This document shows positions 1 through 10,691 of a stretch of DNA of 64,000 nt, in pieces. A program made the position numbers and the translations under genes. The stretch is from assembly GCA_020747015.1 (NCBI GenBank), contig JAGTJM010000027.1:395698-459697 (forward strand), written 5' to 3'. How positions within the stretch are numbered: position 1 is the first letter of the stretch; each line of letters starts with the position of its first letter. A model generated the notes under the pieces. That model searched no databases. It was not told the DNA's origin and was given only the letters and a program-made list of their open reading frames with translations. Origin of the DNA: Pyrenochaeta sp. MPI-SDFR-AT-0127 (lineage: Eukaryota > Ascomycota > Dothideomycetes > Pleosporales > Cucurbitariaceae).

Positions 1-1190
1 GGATATTTCTGGTGCGTACACACTGAGGCTAGGTTTCATACTGCGATCGCCATCTGCACTAGTGCGCTGCGGTTTGGCCCAGTGCTTTGGAAACGGCTAC
101 CTGCAATGGCCATGTGATGTTGAAAACCCACGCCGTAAGCCACAAAAGTTATCTTTGCTTATTACAACTACGTCGATGTAGCACACAGTGCGTCTCTTCT
201 ATGTAAAGGCACAGTGGGGGCTAGGTGAGCGTTTTACAGCTAGGATCCGGTGGCGATGGAACGACTGCAGCCTCCAGGTTACGGCCTTGTCGGGTGTAAT
301 TATATGCAGCTCGGTAGTGACAAATGCTTGTAATTTGCGTCTCCCTCTCTCTTCCACTACCTTGAGATGATGCAAGGTTGGATCGCGCGAGTCTCGACCT
401 GGTTATCTGACTGAAGAGTGACTGCCTCCACAACATTGCATTAAACACAAGCGAAGTAGTGGTGAATTAGACTGACGATACCTGCATACGGATTGTGTTT
501 GACTCTATGTTTGATTTGGTGTTGCCAATCATTGTTGTGGTATTCTCAGTTTGGTCTGGCCGTAAATGCATCGCCTTCTGTAGGATCTTTGGCAGTGAAA
601 GCTAAGAAAATATCTCCATCAGGGTCGATGATGCGTTGAACGGTAACCCTAACCTGGAGGACTCAGTGGTACCTAATAAATGAATGTCATGACGAAGACA
701 AATGAATACCAAGTGACCAGACTGAAGGTTTGAATCCACGTTAAATGTGGCCACAAAAGCATGTGCATAAAAGCTGCGTAAATTGATTGTGCAACGATTA
801 TTGATCAAAACCATGTAGAGGTCGCTAGCCCCTTCCTCCCAAGTGTATTATAAATCGGTCACTTTCAACATCATTCACCTACACCAGCATAGTTTGAGCA
901 AGTGCTACTATCTCCAAGAGGTAGGCATAAGTATTCCTGCTTGCGGATAGCGTAGTCAGGGCCTCTGTCATAGCGGGGTCAGATCTTTGGACTCTGTACG
1001 GCCAGCCTAGATTTAGCCATCAAGTCAACCTGAATCAGATTGTCATCGTACTGAAAATTGAGCTTATAATCACGATAAGAGGCTTAGCGGAATCATACTT
1101 GCGAAATTTACAGCTGCCAGCGAGAGTACTTGGGTAGTTTGAAGTTGCCACCGCTACTAGAAGGGCGGCCGACCCTCACTGGCCGTACCC
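1..1190. other. No supported gene
   Basis: Mixed-composition sequence with only short overlapping reading frames on both strands. I see no recognisable domain, splice pattern, RNA gene or repeat. Confidence 0.4.
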
Positions 1191-1720
1191 TTAGGACAGT
1201 TTGCTACTGCAGCAGGTATTCGCGAGGCTGTGTTGTTGACTCGCCATTCTTTCAGAGTTGAGATGGAGGTCGAATATCGAATATGGCGGGCCAAGCCTTG
1301 TAAGACAGTCCTGTCGCGGAAAGGCTTGGCACCAACACTGCGATGAGATCTTTGTCTCCCACGCCTTCATCATGCTAGCCTCCCCACTCGACTTCTTCTG
1401 GTCTCGTGACCATTTACCAAAGTGGATCATTGCTGCCCATTCGACCGCCATATGTTGCATCGCTCCTTTAGGCGTGTCGTTGCCGGACGGATGCACCGCC
1501 ACCAGCGATAATCTGTAGACGACGCACCAACATTCTCGAACAACGGACAATCGAGCCCTCAGGCAATCCTCCACTCTCTCCGCATGCCCAGCGCTAGCAG
1601 CGTCTAGTGCCCGCACACTCTAACGTTTGCACCTTCGCCCCATCCTCTTTATCCGCCGCAACAATGCGATCGTAGCCCATTCCCACAGGCACCGCAACCA
1701 AAGCGACGTCGCCCGCTTCA
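1191..1720 (-). other. Possible decayed coding stretch, family unknown
   Basis: GC-rich segment just downstream of the deaminase relic on the same strand. One minus-strand frame is open for 141 codons, but its composition (rich in Arg, Cys, Ser) looks like a shadow frame. A different minus frame near 1,640-1,720 reads more like protein (hydrophobic stretch around GMGYDRIVAADKEDGAK) but runs into stops. I do not recognise a family. It may be the remains of another gene, or simply high-GC noise. Confidence 0.2.
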
Positions 1721-1899
1721 ATCTACGGATACTAGCATGAGCCGTCGTTCGCTACAGCAGAAGGGCGGCAGAGAATAATTCGCCCATACAAAGGAGCTCA
1801 TCGCAAAGCAATCAACGTCTTATTAAGCGAGGGCTATGGGGAGTAGAATGATGCTTTGGGAGACAGCAACACCAAAGCAAAACAGGTCTTGGTGGACGA

Positions 1900-2279
1900 T
1901 GTGGCTTTGGAGGACTGACGGATGTGTTGTCTGGAAACGTCCATTATCATGACTCAAATCCCAGGACACGATCCAACATCTGCCTACATCTACCTCGAGG
2001 CGGAATCACACCCTATTCTCCTTCGCTACGACAACTATGTGAGCCAATTTGAGCGCTGCGCCGTTAGCAGCGGCAGTGCGCGACAAATTCGGCACAGAGA
2101 CCACCTGTACAATGGAAGACGTTCACCCCTGTAAAGATGCGACCGTCCGAGGATAGGGCTGTGGAGGCAACGCTGCAGGTATTGAAGACAGGGAGACAGT
2201 TGATTGTGGCGTTTGCGGCGTTAACGAGGGCCTGGATTGATGGTTTGGAAGGACAGGACTGGGTCTCAGGTGCGCTCAT
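1900..2279 (-). pseudogene. Blasticidin-S-deaminase-like cytidine deaminase, decayed
   Basis: Reading from an ATG at 2279, the protein matches the N-terminal half of blasticidin-S deaminase-type cytidine deaminases, which hydrolyse the amino group of cytosine-containing compounds with a zinc ion. Seen: a VASTALSSDGRIFTGVNV block followed by the CAE zinc/glutamate motif (GGLCAE; the family usually has GGPCAE). A small frameshift follows about 2,070, after EFVA. Another frame then continues with TAAANGAA and a later one with RGRCRQML, where the second zinc motif PCGRC has lost its first Cys (PRGRC). A further in-frame TGA lies before VMIMD. The breaks and the lost Cys make it non-functional. 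The family assignment is by recognition only, and the 3' limit is approximate. Confidence 0.72.
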
Positions 2280-3411
2280 TTTGGGACAGTTGTTGTTGTT
2301 CAGAAGCCACGAAGAATATGCGAAGTGCTGAGACACACAAACCGTGAAGATAGTACTGTAGCAAGCGTGCCTCATAACTTTCGCGAGTCACATGGCCAAC
2401 TGCCCATACTAGTGCGATCTGATGGCAATACCCATTCCCAAACTCTTACTTCATCGATGCTAGAGATGACGCCTGTCACGCAAGTTGTGCAAGAGGCATT
2501 GAACCCCTTGAAGAATGGGTTGGAGTGTGCTACGGAGAGCTTGCCAGCGATACCGTACGTGCTATTGGTCTTCGAGCTAGACTTCCTATGACAGCGCTGA
2601 ACCCGAAAACGATCTGGTCTAGGCCCATTGCAGGAGGTAATCTGGGCGCCACGGCTAGCTAGGTAGCATCAGCCGCCACAACCTCAAATATCACATCTTT
2701 CAGAAATCTCAACGCATCATGCACTCGCGCCGGAAGTGTTGGCTGACGTTGGCTGGCGTTGCGGCTTCTGTATGAGACGTAACCGTGTAATGTAGAGCAG
2801 AAAACGACAACATGTCGGGGATAGTCAATGGCTACAACTAAAGTATTCGCTTCATTCAGGCAAGCTCTTGACTGGCTCATCAGTATAATCAGAATCATCC
2901 TCCTCCACACGCTTCGTAGCTCTCTCCTCCTGCTCAACATAGCTCGCCTCATCACTCGAAGTGATTTGGTCGGGGGGTGTCTCTGATCGCTTCCGCTTCT
3001 TGAGTCCAGGAGCAATTGCATGCTCGCCAAGTAGATCCTGCCGTCCTGCCATGGTCTCCGCCGCATCGAGGTATTCGCAGAGTTGGTGCGCAGAAACGAC
3101 TACATCTCGGTTATCCTTTCCGAGCTCTTTCTGGGCAAGTTCGTCATAGGCAAAGTCTTTGAGCTGAAGTCGCAAGCCTGGAATATTGGTAGGGTTTCCT
3201 TGGTCATCGCGGAACGCCTAAGAAGAACGTTAGGTAAAGAAGATATAGTGATGTCGTAGAAGAGAATTTACCTCATCCGCAACTTCTTGAACCACTCTCA
3301 ACTCATCCGCTTCAGGAGCAATAACCACATGAGTCCGCCATACTGATAGCGTTGCCTTCCGCGAACCCTTCTTACCGTAATCGATATCCAGGCCAACAAC
3401 AACTTGCACGC

Positions 3412-3440
3412 TACAGTCACAGGAACAAAGTTTCTTCCGC
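3412..3440 (+). repeat. TA target duplication and left terminal inverted repeat
   Basis: TA at 3412-3413, then the inverted repeat starting CAGTCACAGGAACAAAG at 3414. It pairs with the reverse complement of 4737-4763. Mismatches lie at positions 5, 6, 7 and 10 of the repeat. The inner GTTTCTTCCGC core is identical in both ends. Confidence 0.9.
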
Positions 3441-4763
3441 CAGCGCACGAGCCATCCGTATAAGCACATGTACACCAAACTTCAACACCACGTATCTCAG
3501 TCAATACATGATATAATTGAATTTTTTTTGAAGCAGGAGTTGCGCACGTGATCAATATTTTGTTTGCCATCCTCGCGCTGCTTTACATGCGGCAATTCGT
3601 CGTGGCATGCTCAAGATGAGGCGTCGGATCAGCTCGGCTGGTATGCGACGCCAGCACTCTTTCAATGCACTGCAAAAGCCATCCCACTCTTCCTCAGCTA
3701 CACTATAATTATTATACTGTGGATAGAATTTGTACATGCGCTTTTTAAGATGCCACCAGAGGTGCTCAATTGGGTTGAGATCAGGTGAGTATGCTGGCCA
3801 TTTGATAGTTGTGACGTGGTGGTCGCTTAGGAACGTACGCGTTGCTGCACTTGTGTGAATACGCGCGTTATCCTGCATAAAAAGCTGAGAACGACGCCAA
3901 TAAGGTAGAAGGCCTTTTGTCAGGGCCTTTATGTAACTTTGGGCGGAGTAGCCACCTTTTGGAGCATCCAAATCGCGCTCCATTATGACCAGTGGGCTTC
4001 TCCTTCCACGTCCGCGTTCATCCAGCCATATCGACGCCCACACCATTTGTGCTGGTGCCCTGCTTGTTCTGCAGGTTTGCAGCATTATTGGCTTCCATTT
4101 CTCCCATGGATATCGAAAAACCCACTCGTTATTATGGCCTGAGCCCTTCTGAACTAAGCACTCATCTGAGAACTTGATTGTGCGTCGATGCCATGGGAAC
4201 TGCGAGTACTCGCTACAGAACTTAAGACGCCTTAACGCATGCGCGCGGTTTAGCTTAGGACGCTTTTTGCAAGGAGATTTGGTAAGGCCTTGTCTTTTAA
4301 GAAATTTGTATAATGTGCGTGAGCAAGGTGGCTTCGTTGAGGTGCCATCTGCGTTCACAACCACCGCTGCTTCAGCTAGCTCCTTGTACTCAATTTTTGG
4401 CTGCGCTCGTGCTTTTCGATAGATGATCTTTTTCTGATGAAGCGATAGTATAGGTGGTCTGCCGCTGCGAGGTTTATCTTGTGTTGTGCCTGTTTGGTGA
4501 TATTTTTTCCTGAGGTCGCGTATACAGCGTTCAGTGCGGCCATACACGTCAGCAACTTCAGCAACTGTAGCGCCACCATGCAGCCTCCCAATGATTTGAT
4601 TCCGCTGCTCGACTGATAAGTTAGGCCCTCTGCGCGTATTTTGCCCTATTTCCTGAAGAATTCGGCGTTGTGGTGGCATAGTTATGATACTGCAAAGTTG
4701 AGTTGTTGATGTTGTGAGGAAACGCGTTGCGCTAGCGCGGAAGAAACTTTGTTACTAGTACTG
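3414..4763 (-). mobile_element. Intact Tc1/mariner-type DNA transposon, 1,350 bp
   Basis: The element is bounded by terminal inverted repeats of about 27 bp (23 of 27 match; shared core AACAAAGTTTCTTCCGC) and flanked by TA on both sides (3412-3413 and 4764-4765), the target duplication of Tc1/mariner elements. It encodes one uninterrupted transposase in the same orientation as the gene it interrupts. The precise ends, intact ORF and absence of RIP-type stops point to a recent insertion. Class follows from the TIR/TA structure and the DD34E triad of the transposase. Confidence 0.92.
3552..4679 (-). CDS. Tc1-family transposase, DD34E
   Basis: A 375-residue single-exon protein that would bind the element's inverted repeats and cut and paste it into TA sites. 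N-terminal helix-turn-helix region (about residues 20-60, VEQRNQIIGRLHGGATVAEV), a GRP-type hook (RSGRPP, 71-76), a second HTH (about 80-135), then a DDE catalytic core: FSDE gives D172, MQDNARIH gives D270, and NPIEHLWW gives E305. The 34-residue D-to-E spacing is typical of Tc1. WPAYSPDLNP is the usual family signature. Length is in the normal 340-380 range and all catalytic residues are present, so it is probably active. The start codon is the first ATG, 84 bp inside the right end of the element. Confidence 0.93.
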   Translation of the reverse strand: MPPQRRILQEIGQNTRRGPNLSVEQRNQIIGRLHGGATVAEVADVYGRTERCIRDLRKKYHQTGTTQDKPRSGRPPILSLHQKKIIYRKARAQPKIEYKELAEAAVVVNADGTSTKPPCSRTLYKFLKRQGLTKSPCKKRPKLNRAHALRRLKFCSEYSQFPWHRRTIKFSDECLVQKGSGHNNEWVFRYPWEKWKPIMLQTCRTSRAPAQMVWASIWLDERGRGRRSPLVIMERDLDAPKGGYSAQSYIKALTKGLLPYWRRSQLFMQDNARIHTSAATRTFLSDHHVTTIKWPAYSPDLNPIEHLWWHLKKRMYKFYPQYNNYSVAEEEWDGFCSALKECWRRIPAELIRRLILSMPRRIAACKAARGWQTKY

Positions 4764-4765
4764 TA
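4737..4765 (-). repeat. Right terminal inverted repeat and TA target duplication
   Basis: Reverse complement of the left end, reading CAGTACTAGTAACAAAG inward from 4763, with the duplicated TA at 4764-4765. Confidence 0.9.
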
Positions 4766-5439
4766 GCGTTCGAATCCAGAAGATAGTCCTCAGCTAGCCG
4801 AGCTAACCTCTTCTTCTTCTGCGAATATGCTACTTCAATTATAACCCCAGGATATCGTGCATCTTTATGCCAAAAAGAAGCATCTGGCTCGTATTTCGAG
4901 CTAGTGCCGGGTGGAGCATTGTCGACTGGGAAGTATATTTTAGTAGATCGGGCCGGCCGTACTTTCTGCGCGAAGGACGCTGCCTTGTCACTTCCACTGC
5001 GAATTGTTTTCAGCTGGCTTCGAATCGCGTCCTCAACACCATCAATAAAGAGCTCGTGTACGCCGGTCGGCATCCGAACAAAAATTCGGTTGCTTTCTCC
5101 GCAATAGTCATATCTGTATCATCCTTAGTGTTAGCTGCCGCATCTACCAATTCTTCAGCACACGAACCGTATCTTGTCTTCAACGAAGCCAAATAGAGAC
5201 TCGTTTCGTCTTAGCTGGCGCCTTAGCTCCTCGTACTCTCCGCCGACAAGTTGGAACTCTGTCCACGGTTGATCCCAGATATATCTTCCAGCCTCAATGT
5301 CCTTGAAAAGCGCGATGACCCGGGAGGCTTGCTTGAACGCTTTCTCGTCAGTTGGCGGAGGCGTCCAAGGCGCGTCGACGAGACTCGAGGGCGGGGTGAT
5401 ATGCTGATGTTCCTTCACAGCTATTCGAGATGTTGACAT

Positions 5440-6332
5440 AGCCGTACGTCACGCCGCAGCAAGGGCCGGCATCGTAAAGTGGGATGTTGATGGTGGAAAG
5501 AACAAACAGGTCTGAACGCTGTTGACTCAGCAACCTTTTGCGCTAACCCACTTTCAGCGCTGGTGCAAAGGTGGCGAAACTGTGGCTGTGCTTACTCGCC
5601 ACAACACTCTTTTGTTATGCGCCACCAACTCCGTACAACCATTCAACTTTACTGCCATCTCTACATTTCAAACGCAAGGAGGCACCCATAGCCCTGGAAC
5701 CGGTGCAGTTCAGCCATCCTCCTTGCTAGCATGATGAAGGTGTTCGCCATAATCATACTGGGCATACAGTAGTCTCACGCGAATTGCCTTCTGCTAAGTC
5801 CGACTATGCGCTTACTCATTGGGAAACTCTCCAGGATATTGACAGCATATTTGTAGCGGATTCATATGTATATTGCCAGTTATGTCATGAAGTCACTCTG
5901 TTGATGGATGTGCCATGCTGAACAGGCACTCTTGTGTGGAGTGAAAGTGAGTTCATTGAGTACCGACGGATCGGAGAACTGACCAGATCTATGTGTATGA
6001 GGTGGTTGGGGAGTTTCTCAGCTATTGAGGTTTCGTGACGTTGGGACTCCAGCATCTGACATCTACGCAAACTCAAGTCGGAAAGAGGAATTGAAGCCAA
6101 AAGTGCTCGCTCAGCTGGTACGCAGCCTTGCGTCAGCCTAGACCCAACAAAATTGCTACGGGTGGCTTGCGACGGTCAAGGTTGTTGCCCTCGCCTCAAT
6201 TTAAGTGTTCCCTCCAAGCTCTGGGCTTCATGTTAACTTAATACGACTCTAATTATTTACTCATCCAAGAAGATGAATCGAAAGTATAAGCACCATAGCA
6301 CACGCCTCTCAGTTACAGGCTCCACGCGAAAC
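5440..6332. other. Intergenic, no supported gene
   Basis: Contains the 5' side of the split gene and short frames without family signals. No core promoter element could be assigned with confidence. Confidence 0.4.
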
Positions 6333-8020
6333 ATGCAGATATATAAACCTTGATGCTCTCAACGACGCCCACAATTTCGTCCATCTACAACCACCAAGGC
6401 GCTCATCGACAGCACAAGCGGCTACGAGCTATGCAAGCTAATTCTGGACGCTTGTACTCGTTATGCGGATATGCAGGGATGGAAAATAACTGCCGAAACC
6501 AGCCACTTAGGGACTGGTCGACTGTTTGCGACGGGTCAGAAGGGCATGTCCTCTGAGATGGGTGGCGAAATCTTAAACCTTCAAGAGCGGCGGCTGTCTC
6601 CAAAAGTTGTTGTGACGGTGGGAAACTGAAGCGGCGCCTGTCTGTGTCAATTCTACTTGGGATTTACGCGCTTACAGGGATATGCCCTCAATCCCAAGTA
6701 CGAAGTGGTTCCCAAGCTCGGAAAGACTGCGAGTTAGGCCGCATGCGAAGCAACCTTTTCTCAGGCTTAACGGATGGCTTGAGCTGTAGACGCCATCACA
6801 TGATTGTCTTTAAAACATATCAAGCCACTTGTCGGGCCCTCACCCATGCCAAAGCGTCTTATTGACCTTGGACTTCCGGGCGCCTCCCTCGCCACACGAA
6901 GATCATAGACACAAAAGGGCGCAAAGAGCAGTTTGTGGCACTTAGTTACTGCTAGGGCCAAATGGACACAGTAGCACCTCGACAAGAACATTTAATGTAT
7001 GGAAAAGTCTATTCCTATCGAGTCACTTCCAAAGACCATCAAAAACGACAAAAAGTGGATATACGATACATTTGGATTGACGCTTTGTGCATCATCCCGA
7101 ACGATGCCGAGGAATGGGATATCGAGGCCAAACGGATGGGAGTGATCTACGCGAATTCATACTTCACCATCGCGGCAACATGTGCAGAGCAGTCCGGAGA
7201 CGGCTTCTTGAGGCCCCGCACTCTCAACAAAGTCTCCATTCCGCTCCGTCTCAACTCCGCCTCCGAAATCGTGAGAAATATATACTTCAGAAACCAGTCC
7301 AATTTTCTCTATGACTACCAATCCCGCGCCCCCGAGAGCCACTATCGAAAAGAGCTTAGGTACTGCAAGAAGCTCTCCTCTCGCGCCGTACGGTGCACTT
7401 TTCGAGCAAGCAAATACTGGGAATGTCGCTGTGCATGTTACGCAGCGGACGGCATGACCGAGGACGCTGATTGTTGGGAACATGCACACGATTTTCTAAA
7501 CACGATAAGCATCTTGAAAGAAGGGATTCATTCTGAGCAGCTTGCAGAGATGTTCTTCCGAATATGGGGTAGTCTCTTGTTACAGTACTCAAATGTTTCC
7601 ATTACTCGACCCAGTGGCAAGCTTCCTGCACTCTCTGGGCTAACTTCACTAGCAGAACCGGTTCTTAGATACCGATAATTGTACGGTATCTAGAAGTTCA
7701 ATCTCCCATACGGACTCTCTTGGCACCCTGTGAATCGTCCAATGGTCCAAGCCACAGAATGGAGAGCACCTTCGTGGTCATTTGCTGCTTTGGAAGGTGC
7801 AATTACGCTCGAGAGGTTTTCCCCAGGAGAGGGCTCGAGGATTCGTTTAATCGATGTATAGGACGACAGCCAATTACGAGCGTTGAAGATAATGGCTAGA
7901 TCTATCCATGCTACGTCTCGCTGGATCTTCAACCACAGCCAAAACCTTGTCGAGGCGACCAAAAGCTTAGCAACATACTCAGCACACAACCTGAGTATGT
8001 CTTTGCAGAAGACAAATTGA
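6333..8020 (+). pseudogene. HET-domain (heterokaryon incompatibility-type) protein, decayed
   Basis: HET proteins are fungal non-self recognition factors that trigger cell death on fusion of incompatible strains. From ATG 6333 the N-terminal part (STSGYELCKLILDACTRYAD) matches the Cys-containing pre-HET region. A later frame carries MPKRLIDLG, and another carries VALSYC-stop-G, IRYIWIDALCI, and GVIYANSYFTIAATCA, the three classic HET blocks. The same frame continues past stops to GKLPALSGL and YGLSWHPVNRPMVQATEWRA, usual for the C-terminal half. Breaks: TGA near 6351, frameshifts between about 6,630 and 6,900, TAG 6953 (replacing the conserved Trp of LSYCWG), TAA 7676, TAG 7691 (Trp expected), TAG 7859. 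Most are single C-to-T/G-to-A changes. Non-functional. Confidence 0.82.
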
Positions 8021-8980
8021 AACTTCTTACGTGTCGCGCTTCCACAGATATTGCTCTTTACGGTCTCTGGAGCACAAAGCCAGGCGATGATGCCTTCGAA
8101 TGACAGAAGGCAGACTGATGAGCGCGCGAGATGCTGGTGAGCGTAATGTATACAGATACAATAGAGAAAGAGGGACTGGAACGCATTATTTCTTCCTTAG
8201 GCTGCCAGGTGTAGATCAGATGGAGCTCCATCATTGTCGTGAGTTCCTTCTGCGCCAGGCGACCAGTGCAACTGGTTCATGTGAATACATGGGCATTGGG
8301 TGGTCGACAGACTCGTTATGGCATACCACGTCCAAATCCCTCGTTACGCTCATTTAATATGTTGGCTCTATACGACACCAAAACACAAAGTTCTGTGGAT
8401 TAAAGTTGAAGATAGTAGATTGTCTTGATTGCCGTAAAGCGGTTAGGGAAACTCACTTTACACTATGTCCTGCTGTGCATTTGTTTTACTGATATGCACG
8501 ACAGCATTAGGAAGCAATTTGAATAGACGTAAACTTGACGTACCGACCTGGACAGTAAGGGTACTACAACTGGGTTTAGTGAAGATGGTAGGCCATTTAT
8601 CGTGGCTGTACGTCTTAGACCATAGCGTGGTTGGAAAGTGTATCTGTTAAGCGACTTATACTAGATGATGCGGTCTTCGACATCGCCACTGCTAGCAAGG
8701 AGGATGGGCGACCCGCACAGGCCATAGGGTTGCCGTGAACGTCCAGATTAGATGGCGTTGGGAAGAGATATGTAGTAACGATCGTTTCTACTAACAGAGG
8801 ACGGCCTACAGTCCTAGATAGTGTATGCAACCCCGAAGATTTTAGTGCTTAAGAGAGCCGTTCGTTGTTCGGCTATACGATACCTGTTACCCAAATATAT
8901 TGAGCCTTATCATAGCGTTCTACCGGTGTTACTAAACCCACTTGCCCAAGATATAGGTATATGGTAGGCCTGATTAGGCC
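8021..8980. other. Intergenic, no supported gene
   Basis: Moderate-GC DNA with short frames only. A minus-strand frame at 8830-8615 (71 codons) looks weakly protein-like but has no family I recognise. Confidence 0.35.
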
Positions 8981-9905
8981 TGCGTTCAGTTAGCGGAGGG
9001 TAATAATAGATTGTAGAGCTTAAGAGCGAGGAAGCTATTAAGATTATTATATATTAGGATTATATCTTAAAGTGCGTAGAATAGCGGTATTAAAGCTAGT
9101 TTAATACTAGAAATATATTCACTAATAAGTACTATTATTATATAGATCTTAGTACTACTTCTAATTCTAAGCTAGACTTAATTATAATTTAAGTATTTAT
9201 ATAATCTATATAGCACTATCTCTTATAATAATTAGCTTATAATAATATAGATACTAGAGGACTCTAAAAGGGACCTAAGTATAACTCAAAGGTATATAGA
9301 AATATATACTATAGTAGATACTAAGAATACTTCTATTTCTATAAGTCTAGTATAAAAGGATAAGAAGAACTTATCCTACTATCTACTACTAAGAAGCTCT
9401 ATTTATATATAGAGAAATAAGAGTAGTAGAGTCTATTTAGAATAGTATTAGAGGTAGATTTAATACTATCTAAGTAGGATTCTTTATCCTCTAGGAATAT
9501 GTATATATCTCTATTTCTAGATAATATTTATTATATAGCTAGACTTAGAGATATACTTTAATAAGAATTAAGAATTAATATTAAACTACTATATAAATTT
9601 ATCTAAATAGTATATACTAGACTAATAATAGCTTCTAAGTATTAGAGGGAGGTTCTAGACCTTAGCTATAGCTATTCTATAAAAATTTAGTATAATAAAG
9701 ACTTAGTATTAGTATTATAGAGAAGGAGATTTATAATATAATATTAGAAGGTATTATATAAACTAAGCTTAGAGATAGTAATATAAAAGTAATTTAGAGG
9801 AGAGATAGATTATAGATACTTAGGATTAACTATACTAGATTATTTTTATTATACTAAAGTAATATTTAATATATATAAGACTTCTCGTTACTAAAAGTTA
9901 AAGTA
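8981..9905. repeat. Extremely AT/TpA-rich block, probable RIP-degraded transposon
   Basis: About 0.9 kb built almost entirely of TA, AT and AAG/CTT words, with CpA, TpG and CpG scarce and every frame closed by TAG/TAA every few codons. Composition switches abruptly at both edges. This is the look of repeat-induced point mutation in a former multicopy element. No protein of the original element is recognisable. Confidence 0.6.
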
Positions 9906-9989
9906 CCTCCTATTTACCTCGCCGGACTGTGTATCTCGCTACAAAGTAGGGGAGGTTAGAGGGTCTGCTGCGGAAGCGGCAAGGGAAAG

Positions 9990-10660
9990 AGTTAGTAGTT
10001 AGGGTAAGGGCGCTGTTGCGAATCAGGCAGATAGCTCGGATGCAGGTCCAGCACAAGGGCCCATCGAGAGCTCATAGCAAATGAATGAAGAAGACGAACT
10101 ATGGCTGGCACAGGCGACACCGGATTATGAACCTCAGCAGAAAGACAGTACCAAAGCAAAGTCGACAAGATCTTGGCCAGAGCTGGTTGATGACCACACA
10201 AGGCGGGACGAGTATTGGCAAAAGTAGCACGAGTATTGGGCAGAGCGGGTTGAGCATGAGCAAAACAGGACAAAGCTCGTGCTCAGCAAGATGCAGAACG
10301 CCAGACGCAAAATCAAGGATGTGGGAAGCGGGTTTAACAACGGAAAATGCGAAACAAGGAACGCAAAGACAAGATTGTAAGCACAAATTAGTGTACCAGG
10401 AACAAGTCGACAACATAGAAGGGTATAGAATGCTACTAGCATGCCTCATGAAGACTCTGGGGCCCTTCGAGCCACAGTCTGACACGGATGCTCATGTTGG
10501 ACACTCCCAGAATACTTCATGACATCCTCACTAACAATTTTTGGTTCTCGCGATGGAGCATTAGTGCAAGGAAGTGAGTCTAAAGGCATCCCTAGGAAGA
10601 CGATGCTAGATGTGGCCACACTTTTCGACACCGAGTCTAACTACGAACACGCATTACCGT
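9990..10660 (+). pseudogene. Decayed gene, hydrophilic helical protein of unknown family
   Basis: One plus frame reads as a charged, probably helical protein: EDELWLAQATPDYEPQQ, later WPELVDDHTRRDEYW, then HEYWAERVEHEQNRTKLVLS. In-frame TAGs occur before QMNEEDE and before HEYW. The second could derive from CAG or TGG by one transition. Beyond about 10,370 the frame is lost, and a segment near 10,510-10,610 (SLTIFGSRDGALVQGSESKG) may be a further piece. I do not recognise the family. It could be a host gene or the gag-like part of a retroelement. Confidence 0.35.
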
Positions 10661-10691
10661 AGTCCCCAAAATGTACCCTGAAAGATGAATA

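Larger units (their letters stand above)
2852..5439 (-). pseudogene. PD-(D/E)XK-like fungal gene split by a Tc1 element
   Basis: Three exons on the minus strand: 5439-5168, 5113-3272 (containing the transposon 3414-4763) and 3217-2852. Introns are 5167-5114 and 3271-3218, each 54 bp, GT-AG, with CTAAC branch sites. Removing the element plus one copy of the TA duplication leaves 1,128 coding bases, exactly 376 codons, in frame across the junction after residue 207. The protein has a Glu/Arg-rich N-terminal helix region, then E166-P-D168 ... V-I-I-E184-V with S-Q downstream, the pattern of restriction-endonuclease-like (Uma2/PD-(D/E)XK) folds, then an Arg/Lys- and Glu/Asp-rich tail with a KKRKR basic run. 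I recall it as one of an expanded ascomycete family, but its function is not known to me. As it stands the insertion stops translation. Without the insertion the gene shows no other damage. Confidence 0.8.
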
